NCBI GenBank assembly: GCA_022457155.1 | Contig: JAJGOT010000003.1 | Span: 3,528,501-3,592,500, forward strand | Source: Cladopsammia gracilis | Taxonomy: Eukaryota > Cnidaria > Anthozoa > Scleractinia > Dendrophylliidae | Reading direction: 5' to 3' | Length of the DNA stretch: 64,000 nt | Shown here: positions 13,797-23,619 of the stretch, in pieces | Layout of the letters: each line of letters starts with the position of its first letter | Position numbering within the stretch: the stretch's first letter is position 1 | Translations under genes and position numbers: made by a program | Notes under the pieces: generated by a model | What the model saw: the letters and a program-made list of their open reading frames with translations, nothing else | Databases searched by the model: none | What the model was told of the DNA's origin: nothing

Positions 13797-13974
13797 GTAA
13801 GAACTGTAGTTCACCCGCTAAAGTTTTAAAAACGGTGGCCGGCAGAATTTCCTAACCTTTGGGGATACGAATTCCAGATTTCTAGTAATTGATTATTTAC
13901 ACTGGTACCAACTGTCGTCAAATGAAATAAGATGATTTTAAAAGAATGTTGGATTGCGTATAATATTTTTTTTT

Positions 13975-14340
13975 GGCTGAAAATTTTTCCTATTTTTAAC
14001 GATCATAGAGTTCTAAAAAATATAAATAAGAACTCTATGACCGCTAAAAAACAGGGAAAATTTTGAATTTTCAGTCAAACATTTCTACTAGTTTCAAATA
14101 ATAAAAAAGGAAAATCGGTGGTCGACGCCGGGGGCTGAACCCCCTAGTTAAGTCACAGAAACTTAATTTAAACGACGGCGGGGAAAAGGCCGTCATGTGT
14201 TTAAATCAAGAAGCGCAAGCTTATTACCACTAGGCCACGGAGGCTTTGGGTGAAATGGAGAGGTCAAAATTGCATAGAAATAGGTTGTGGGGTCTATTGT
14301 TTTCAGTGAATCTATTAGTGTTAATGATCATGTTTTATTC
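13975..14340 (-). mobile_element. Left inverted repeat with tRNA-like SINE core
   Basis: This segment is the reverse complement of 18885-19215. Read on the minus strand it contains AATAGACCCCACAACC, then a tRNA-like region starting GCCTCCGTGGCCTAGTGG at 14244. That region has an A box (TGGCCTAGTGG) and a B box (GGTTCAGCCCC at about 14130-14142). At its outer end (13975-14075) the sequence folds on itself with arms around GATCATAGAGTTCT. It is either one of two SINE copies or one terminal inverted repeat of a larger fold-back element. Confidence 0.8.
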
Positions 14341-14450
14341 ATAGTCCGTGCGGAATGTTGCCTGCTTTGAAAAATAACGCCACAAACAACCTTGGCAGCT
14401 GACTATTGATTCTTATATTTCCATTGATTTTGTGCATGCTTTATTTCCAG

Positions 14451-14533
14451 CTGTTCTTCTCAAGATGGATTCAACTCAGTATGGGAAGAAATGCAGAAAA
14501 AAAAGAAGACTTAAAGGAAAAAGAATCGATTGA
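14451..14533 (+). other. Candidate terminal exon d with basic C-terminus
   Basis: The acceptor is TTTATTTCCAG. Joined to exon c, the frame reads AVLLKMDSTQYGKKCRKKRR then LKGKRID and stops at TGA (14531-14533). An AATAAA poly(A) signal lies at 14562-14567, about 30 bp past the stop. The tail is a strongly basic cluster that could act as a nuclear localisation signal. Together c and d look like the 3' end of a plus-strand gene, function unknown. The intron between them holds the left copy of the inverted repeat that flanks satellite B. Confidence 0.4.
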
Positions 14534-14569
14534 CTGAAAAATGCCGTACTTTTGGAGATAAAATAAATT

Positions 14570-14812
14570 TAGATTTCAAGAATAGCTTGTTTCCAATAAC
14601 AAGGACTTTACTTCAGTATTGTAGATTGCTCGAGAGTTTCCAAAATTCGTGATACAAAATTTTATATGCAGTGTTAAGTTGGCAAAGGTAAACGTTAGAC
14701 GTTTGCTAAAACTTGTTAATTAAGTGTGCAACTTGAATCTCGTGGAATCTTTTAAGTAGATTTCTGCACGATGCAAAATCTCGCGCTTCAGTCTTTAGGT
14801 GAAAATTGACAG
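14570..14812. other. Short unique stretch before satellite B
   Basis: AT-rich 3' flank of candidate exon d. No repeat or coding segment is evident until the first satellite B unit at about 14813. Confidence 0.5.
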
Positions 14813-17800
14813 TAGTACTTATACTTTAAATTCGTTTTATTATACAGTAGTACTTATACTTTGAACTCGTTCTATTATACAGTAGTACTTATACTTTGAA
14901 CTCGATCAATTAATACAGTAGTACTTATACTTTCAACTCGTTCTAGAATACAGTAGTACTTATACTTTCAACTCGTTCTAGAATACAGTAGTACTTATAC
15001 TTTCAACTCGATCAATTAATACAGTAGTACTTATACTTTCAACTCGATCAATTAATACAGTAGTACTTATACTTTCAACTCGTTCTAGAATAAAGTAGTA
15101 CTTATACTTTCAACTCGATCAATTAATACAGTAGTACTTATACTTTCAACTCCTTCAATTAATACAGTAGTACTTATACTTTCAACTCGTTCTAGAATAC
15201 AGTAGTACTTATACTTTCAACTCGATCAATTAATACAGTAGTACTTATACTTTCAACTCGTTCTAGAATACAGTAGTACTTATACTTTCAACTCGATCAA
15301 TTAATACAGTAGTACTTATACTTTCAACTCGATCAATTAATACAGTAGTACTTATACTTTCAACTCGATCAATTAATACAGTAGTACTTATACTTTCAAC
15401 TCGATCAATTAATACAGTAGTACTTATACTTTCAACTCGTTCTAGAATACAGTAGTACTTATACTTTCAACTCGATCAATTAATACAGTAGTACTTATAC
15501 TTTCAACTCGATCAATTAATACAGTAGTACTTATACTTTCAACTCGATCAATTAATACAGTAGTACTTATACTTTCAACTCGATCAATTAATACAGTAGT
15601 ACTTATACTTTCAACTCGTTCTAGAATACAGTAGTACTTATACTTTCAACTCGATCAATTAATACAGTAGTACTTATACTTTCAACTCGATCAATTAATA
15701 CAGTAGTACTTATACTTTCAACTCGTTCTAGAATACAGTAGTACTTATACTTTCAACTCGATCAATTAATACAGTAGTACTTATACTTTAAACTCCTTCA
15801 ATTAATACAGTAGTACTTATACTTTAAACTCCTTCAATTAATACAGTAGTACTTATACTTTAAACTCCTTCAATTAATACAGTAGTACTTATACTTTAAA
15901 CTCCTTCAATTAATACAGTAGTACTTATACTTTCAACTCGTTCTAGAATACAGTAGTACTTATACTTTCAACTCGATCTATTATACAGTAGTACTTATAC
16001 TTTCAACTCGATCAATTAATACAGTAGTACTTATACTTTCAACTCGATCAATTAATACAGTAGTACTTATACTTTCAACTCGATCAATTAATACAGTAGT
16101 ACTTATACTTTCAACTCGATCAATTAATACAGTAGTACTTATACTTTCAACTCGATCAATTAATACAGTAGTACTTATACTTTCAACTCGATCAATTAAT
16201 ACAGTAGTACTTATACTTTCAACTCGATCAATTAATACAGTAGTACTTATACTTTCAACTCGATCAATTAATACAGTAGTACTTATACTTTCAACTCGAT
16301 CAATTAATACAGTAGTACTTATACTTTCAACTCGATCAATTAATACAGTAGTACTTATACTTTCAACTCGATCTATTATACAGTAGTACTTATACTTTCA
16401 ACTCGATCAATTAATACAGTAGTACTTATACTTTCAACTCGATCAATTAATACAGTAGTACTTATACTTTCAACTCGTTCTAGAATACAGTACTACTTAT
16501 ACTTTGAACTCGTTCTAGAATACAGTACTACTTATACTTTCAACTCGATCAATTAATACAGTAGTACTTATACTTTCAACTCGATCAATTAATACAGTAG
16601 TACTTATACTTTCAACTCGTTCTAGAATACAGTAGTACTTATACTTTCAACTCGATCTAGAATACAGTAGTACTTATACTTTCAACTCGATCTATTATAC
16701 AGTAGTACTTATACTTTCAACTCGATCAATTAATACAGTAGTACTTATACTTTCAACTCGATCAATTAATACAGTAGTACTTATACTTTCAACTCGATCA
16801 ATTAATACAGTAGTACTTATACTTTCAACTCGATCAATTAATACAGTAGTACTTATACTTTCAACTCGTTCTAGAATACAGTAGTACTTATACTTTCAAC
16901 TCGATCAATTAATACAGTAGTACTTATACTTTCAACTCGATCAATTAATACAGTAGTACTTATACTTTCAACTCGTTCTAGAATACAGTAGTACTTATAC
17001 TTTCAACTCGATCAATTAATACAGTAGTACTTATACTTTAAACTCCTTCAATTAATACAGTAGTACTTATACTTTAAACTCCTTCAATTAATACAGTAGT
17101 ACTTATACTTTAAACTCCTTCAATTAATACAGTAGTACTTATACTTTAAACTCCTTCAATTAATACAGTAGTACTTATACTTTCAACTCGTTCTAGAATA
17201 CAGTAGTACTTATACTTTCAACTCGATCTATTATACAGTAGTACTTATACTTTCAACTCGATCAATTAATACAGTAGTACTTATACTTTCAACTCGATCA
17301 ATTAATACAGTAGTACTTATACTTTCAACTCGATCAATTAATACAGTAGTACTTATACTTTCAACTCGATCAATTAATACAGTAGTACTTATACTTTCAA
17401 CTCGATCAATTAATACAGTAGTACTTATACTTTCAACTCGATCAATTAATACAGTAGTACTTATACTTTCAACTCGATCAATTAATACAGTAGTACTTAT
17501 ACTTTCAACTCGATCAATTAATACAGTAGTACTTATACTTTCAACTCGATCAATTAATACAGTAGTACTTATACTTTCAACTCGATCAATTAATACAGTA
17601 GTACTTATACTTTCAACTCGATCAATTAATACAGTAGTACTTATACTTTCAACTCGATCAATTAATACAGTAGTACTTATACTTTCAACTCGATCAATTA
17701 ATACAGTAGTACTTATACTTTCAACTCGATCAATTAATACAGTAGTACTTATACTTTCAACTCGATCTATTATACAGTAGTACTTATACTTTCAACTCGA

Positions 17801-18640
17801 TCAATTAATACAGTAGTACTTATACTTTCAACTCGATCAATTAATACAGTAGTACTTATACTTTCAACTCGATCAATTAATACAGTAGTACTTATACTTT
17901 GAACTCGTTCTAGAATACAGTAGTACTTATACTTTCAACTCGATCAATTAATACAGTAGTACTTATACTTTCAACTCGATCAATTAATACAGTAGTACTT
18001 ATACTTTCAACTCGTTCTAGAATACAGTAGTACTTATACTTTCAACTCGATCTAGAATACAGTAGTACTTATACTTTCAACTCGATCTATTATACAGTAG
18101 TACTTATACTTTCAACTCGATCAATTAATACAGTAGTACTTATACTTTCAACTCGATCAATTAATACAGTAGTACTTATACTTTCAACTCGATCAATTAA
18201 TACAGTAGTACTTATACTTTCAACTCGATCAATTAATACAGTAGTACTTATACTTTCAACTCGATCAATTAATACAGTAGTACTTATACTTTCAACTCGA
18301 TCAATTAATACAGTAGTACTTATACTTTCAACTCGATCAATTAATACAGTAGTACTTATACTTTCAACTCGTTCTAGAATACAGTAGTACTTATACTTTC
18401 AACTCGATCTATTATACAGTAGTACTTATACTTTCAACTCGATCAATTAATACAGTAGTACTTATACTTTCAACTCGTTCTAGAATACAGTAGTACTTAT
18501 ACTTTCAACTCGATCTATTATACAGTAGTACTTATACTTTCAACTCGATCAATTAATACAGTAGTACTTATACTTTCAACTCGATCAATTAATACAGTAC
18601 TACTTATACTTTGAACTCGTTCTATTAATACAGTAATGCT
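14813..18640. repeat. Satellite B array (35/36-bp unit)
   Basis: About 106 tandem units, each starting ACAGTAGTACTTATACTTT. Four unit classes differ only at the 3' end: AACTCGATCAATTAAT (36 bp, most common), AACTCGTTCTAGAAT (35 bp), AACTCGATCTATTAT (35 bp) and AACTCCTTCAATTAAT (36 bp). First and last units are more diverged. The class order is itself repeated: a block of four CTTC units at 15791 recurs at 17041 (offset 1250 bp). After it come one TTCTAGAAT unit, one GATCTATTAT unit and a run of GATCAATTAAT units, 10 in the first copy and 14 in the second. All frames close within a unit, so nothing is coded. Confidence 0.97.
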
Positions 18641-18884
18641 GTACTTTTAACTCGTTGTATCATCAATTTCAAAATAGAATTCTACTGTATAATACAATGC
18701 AGTTCAAACGTAGCGTGAAAATAAACAAACATTTTTAACTTCTGCATGCAAAAATTAGGGCCTGGTCGCACTACAGTCAAAAGCAAGAATTAGCCGGTGC
18801 AAAATGACGAACATTCCACAAAAAGCGTGTCCCACCGGAGCGGTTTCTTTTCCTCGATTTTTGCATGGGCTAATTTTTTGTTTG
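18641..18884. other. Unique stretch after satellite B
   Basis: About 240 bp of AT-rich sequence between the last diverged satellite B unit and the right inverted repeat. No gene or repeat is recognised. Confidence 0.5.
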
Positions 18885-19215
18885 TGACTAATCAATGCTA
18901 ATAGATTCACTGAATACAATAGACCCCACAACCATTTCTATGCAATTTTGACCTCTCCATTTCACCCAAAGCCTCCGTGGCCTAGTGGTAATAAGCTTGC
19001 GCTTCTTGACTTAAACACATGACGGCCTTTTCCCTGCCGTCGTTTAATTTAAGTTGTGTGACTTAACTAGGGGGTTCAGCCCCCGCCGACCACTGACTTT
19101 CTTTTTTTTTTTCTTTAATCTGAAACTTTCTTTTAAACGATCATAGAGTTCTTTTTTTAAAACTCTTATGAAAGTTTAAAATAGGGAAAAAATTGAATTT
19201 TCAGGCAAAAGTTTC
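18885..19215 (+). mobile_element. Right inverted repeat with tRNA-like SINE core
   Basis: Inverted partner of 13975-14340. The tRNA-like core runs 18972-19105: it opens GCCTCCGTGGCCTAGTGG (A box) and ends GGGGGTTCAGCCCCC (B box). A T-rich tract follows, then the same self-complementary GATCATAGAGTTCT hairpin and GAATTTTCAG. Homology continues about 85 bp upstream of the tRNA-like core and about 110 bp downstream, so the shared unit is more than a bare tRNA-derived SINE head. Confidence 0.8.
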
Positions 19216-19419
19216 TTCGTGGAAAAAAAAATCGCTACTCAAAGGGGGCTGAATCTCCTAGATAACTCGCATGGGTAGTTCTAACCCATTAAAGTGTGTG
19301 GGTGACAAAAACAACTGAGAAGTGTTTTTAAGTCTGAATGAAAACGAAATTAAAATTGATCATTGCTACTGTTTGTTTTGCTACAAAAGGTCATGTTTCT
19401 CACTTTAGTCTATGGATAA
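19216..19419. other. Junction between right inverted repeat and satellite C
   Basis: About 200 bp with no recognisable gene. The first degenerate satellite C words (GTCAGTGTGAACGTTGAAA) begin at about 19425. Confidence 0.5.
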
Positions 19420-22140
19420 TATAATGTCAGTGTGAACGTTGAAAGCTGTTGGTGTTTGTTGTCTGACAATTTAATGTATGTGTGATCAAGATTAAAGGCC
19501 CTTTTCTAACTTTTCAGTCTGCGAACTGATGAAATTGTGCGATCACCATAAAATGGGGTGGTTTTAACTTTTCAGTCCGTGGACTTGAAATTGTCAGTGT
19601 GAATTTTGAAATAAAAACTACTGATGTTTGTTGTCTCGCGATTTATCTTTGATCTATCTGTGCGGTGTGATCATTACATAAAAAACGCCGTGAATAAAGT
19701 TGTCAGTGTAAACGTTGAAATGACTATTGAAGATTGTTGCTGCGTTACGATTTCATCTATGCATGAGCGATTACTATAAAGGGTCGTGAATGTAATTGTC
19801 AGTGTGAACTTTGAAATGAAAGCTACTGATGATTGTAAAAATAAGGACTGAGGCAATATCCATGGTTATTTGCTGGTAGTATCTTACTTTTTCCTTAAAC
19901 AAAAAACAACTTACTTTCCCCGAAAAAAAAATGACTCAGGAAATGGAATCAGTATGCCTCATACTGGCTACGGCCCTGACCTATGAATGTGATCACTATA
20001 AAAGGTCTTGAATGAAGTTGTCAATGTGAACGTTGAAATGAAAGCCTTTAATGTTTGTTGTTGTCTCACGATTTAATCTATGTTTGCGTGATTACTATGT
20101 AAAATGTGGTGAACGAAATTGTCATTGTGAACTCATTGTTTGAACTGAGAACTTTTGATGCTTGTGTTGTGTTATGATTTAACTCTATAGAAGGCCATGA
20201 ATGAAGTTGTCAGTGCGAACGTTAAGATGGTTCCTAACAGTTTCCAGCACTTTCCAAGACTTAGATTTTGATGGGTCATTAAAATCACTCTTTAAAAGTT
20301 GGTGCTACAATCATGATATCAAACGAATGCCCAATGATTGGTGAACACATTGTTATCATTTTTGTGACACAATATGTTACTATAGCAACAGTATAACGTG
20401 CTGAAAATATCCTTAATTTTAGCTTTAAGTGTTAATAACTCAAAAATAACTTGGTGAGTAATTAACACTTAAAGCTAAAATTAAGGGTTTTTTAGCAAGT
20501 TATACTGTTCCTATAGTAACATATTGTGTCACAAAAATGATAACAACGTGTTCACCAATCATTGGGCATTCGTTTGATATCATGATTGTAACATCAACTG
20601 ATAAAGAGTGGTTATAATCACCCATCAAATTCTAAGTCTTAAAATGTGCTGGAAACGGTTGGGAGCCACCTTAAAATGACTCCTGATGTTTGTTGCTGTT
20701 TCACGATTTAATACTACGAGTTTGATCACTTTAAGAGGCCGGGAATGAAATTGTCAGTGTGAACGTTGAAATGCAAGCTATTGACGCTGTTGTTGTCCCA
20801 GAATTTTATCGATGTATGTGTGATCAGTGTAAAAGGCCGTGAGTGAAGTTGTCAGTGGGAACGTTGAAATTACTATTGATGTTTGTTGTAGTGTGATTAC
20901 TATAACAGGCAGGGAATGAAATTATCAGGGTGAAGGTTGAAATAAAAGCTATTTACTGATTGTTGTTGTCTCACGATTTCATCTATGTGTGTGATCACTA
21001 TAAAAGGCCGTGTGAATGACATTGTCAGTGTGAACGTTAAAATGAAAGCTCTTAGTATTTCTTGTTGTCCCAAAATTTAATCTATATTATTTTGTGCAAT
21101 CACCATAGAAGGCCGCGGTTCTAACTTTATCAGTCCGAGAATGAAATTTTCAGTGTAAACGCTGAAATAAAAGCTATTGAAGTTTGTTGTTGTCTCATAA
21201 TTTAATCTATGTACATGTATGTGTGATTACTATAAAATGCCGTGTTTCTAACTTGTCTGCAGTCCGTGAATTATATTGTCAGTGTGAACGTTGACATGAA
21301 AACTATTAATAATGTTAATCGTTGTCTCACTATTAAATCTATGTACGTGTGATCACTAAAAAAAAGTTGGTGAGCGAAATTGTCAGTGTGAACTTTGAAA
21401 TGAAAGCTATTGATGTCTGTTGCGGTTGTCCCTAAGAATTTAATCTCTGTTTGTGTAATCACCATAAAAGGCCGCGGTTCTAACTTGATCAGACCGTGAA
21501 AGAAATTTTCAGTGTGAACTTTGAAATAAAAGCTATTGTTGTTTGTTGTTGTCTCACGATATAACTCTATGTATGTGTGATCACTATAAAAGACCGGGAA
21601 TGAAATTGTTAGCGTGAAGCGGGTTGAAATGAAAGCTACTGATGACTGTTGTTGTCTGACGATTGAATCTATGTATGTGTGATCACTATCTAAAAGGCCG
21701 TGAGTGAAGTTGTCAGTGTGAACGTTGACAAGAAAGCTATTGATGTTTATTGCTGTCTCAAGATGATATCTTTCAATATGTATGAGACTGTAAATTAAGT
21801 TGTCACTGGGAACGTTGAAATAACTATTGATGTTTGTTGTTGTTTCACGATTACATATATAAGTGTGATTACTATAACATGCAGGGAATGAAATTGGTGA
21901 AGGTTGAAATGAAAGCAATTTATGATTGAAGTTGCCTCACGATTTCATCTATGTGTGTGATAACTATAAAAGGTCAGTCTGAACGTTAAAATGAAAGATG
22001 TTGGTATTTGTTGTTGCGCAGGGTGATTTAATCAATGTATGCAATCACTATAAAAGACAGGGAATGAAACTTTCAGTGTGAACATTGAAATGAAAGCCAT
22101 TGATGTTTGTTGTTGTCCCTAAGAATTTAATCTACTGTAT
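19420..22140. repeat. Satellite C, divergent older section (~99-bp unit)
   Basis: Units share GTGAACGTTGAAATGAAAGC, TTGATGTTTGTTGTTGTCTC and GTGTGATCACTATAAAAGGC with the main array, but they differ strongly from one another and vary in length. They carry AAAAGGCCGTGAATGAAATT where later units have AGGGTCAAATT, giving about 99 instead of 93 bp. A non-satellite stretch at about 19835-19985 and a fold-back element at 20226-20670 interrupt the section. A 215-residue minus-strand open frame (21271-21918) is only repeat read-through: its sequence has the satellite period (SDHTYI recurring about every 33 residues) and no other coding sign. Confidence 0.9.
20226..20670. mobile_element. Fold-back MITE with TTAA target duplication
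   Basis: A 445-bp element whose two ~215-bp arms are inverted copies of each other. The left arm begins GATGGTTCCTAACAGTTTCC and the right arm ends with the complement of GGTGGCTCCCAACCGTTTCC. Both arms contain CAATCATGATATCAAACG and AATTTTAGCTTTAAGTG. The element is bracketed by TTAA at 20222-20225 and 20671-20674, inside a satellite C unit. TTAA duplication is typical of piggyBac-type transposition, so this is probably a non-autonomous relative. No open reading frame is present. Confidence 0.85.
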
Positions 22141-23619
22141 GTGTACACACTATAGGGTCAAATTGTGACTATGAACGCTGATATGAAAGCTATCGATGTT
22201 TGTTGTTGTCTCTAAGAATTTAATCTTCTCCATGTGTGATCACTATAGGGTCAAATTGCACTATGAACGTTGATATGAAAGCTATCCATGTTTGTTGTTG
22301 TCCCTAAGAATTTAATCTACTGTAAGTGTGAACACCATAGGGTCAAATTGTCAGTATGAACGTTGATGAGAAAGCTATCGACGTTTGTTGTTGTCCAATA
22401 ATTTAATCTACTGTATGTGTGATCACTATAGGGCCAAATTGTCAGTATGAACGCTGAGATGAAAGCTATCGATGTTTGATGTTGCCCCAAGAATTTAATC
22501 TACTGTATGTGTGAACAGTATAGGGTCAAATTGTCAGTATGAACGTTGATATGAAAGCTATCAATATTTGTTGTTGTCCCTAAGAATTTTATCTAATATA
22601 TGTGTGAACACTATAGGGTCAAGTTGTCAGTATAAATGTTGATATGAAAGCTATCGATGTTTGTTGTTGTCACTAAGAATTTAATCTACTGTATGTGTGA
22701 TCACTATAGGGTCAAATTGTCAGTATGAACGTTGATATGAAAGCTATCGATGTTTGCTGTTGTCCCTAAGAATTTAATCTTCTCCATGTGTGATCACTAT
22801 AGGGTGAAATTGTCACTATGAACGTTGATATGAAAGCTATAAATGTTTCTTGTTACCCTAAGAATTTAATCTACTGTATGTGTGAACACTATAAGGTCAA
22901 ATTATCAGTATGAACGTTGATATGAAAGCTATCAATGTTTGTTGTTGTCCCTAAGAATTTCATCTAATATATGTGTGAACACTATAGGGTCAAGTTGTCA
23001 GTATGAATGTTGATATGAAAGCTATAAATGTTTCTTGTTGTCCCTAAGAATTTGATCTACTGTATGTGTGAACACTATAGGGTCAAATTGTCAGTATGAA
23101 CCTTCATATGAAAGCTATCAATGTTTGTTGTTGTCCCTAAGAATTTAATCTACTGTATGTGTGATCACTATAGGGTCAAGTGTCAGTATGAACGCTGAGA
23201 TGGAAGCTATCGATGTTTGATGTTGCCCCAAGAATTTAATCTACTGTACGTGTGAACACTATAGGGTGAAATTGTCAGTATGAATGTTGATATGAAAGCT
23301 ATCCGGATGTTTGTTGTTCTCCCTAAGAATTTAATCTACTGTATGTGTGTTAACAGTATAGGGTCAAGTTGTCAGTATGAACGTTGATATGAAAGCTATC
23401 GATGTTTGTTGTTCTCCCTAAGAATTTAATCTATTGTATGCGTGTTAAAACTATAGGGTCAAATTGTCAGTATGAACGTTGATATGAATGCTAATCGATG
23501 TTTGCTGTTGTCCCTAAGAATTCAATCTACTGTTTGTGTGAACACTATAGGGTAAAATTGTCAGTATGAAGATTGATATGAAAGCTATCCGGATGTTTGT
23601 TGTTGTCCCTAAGAATTTA

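Noticed and set aside
1..18640. CRISPR array (regular repeats of ~32-36 bp)
   Set aside because: Units are contiguous, with no unique spacers between them and no cas genes. The sequence is eukaryotic satellite DNA.
18972..19105. Functional tRNA gene
   Set aside because: A and B boxes are present but are about 80 bp apart, and the sequence between cannot fold as anticodon and variable arms. An inverted copy exists at 14110-14244. SINE-like origin fits better.
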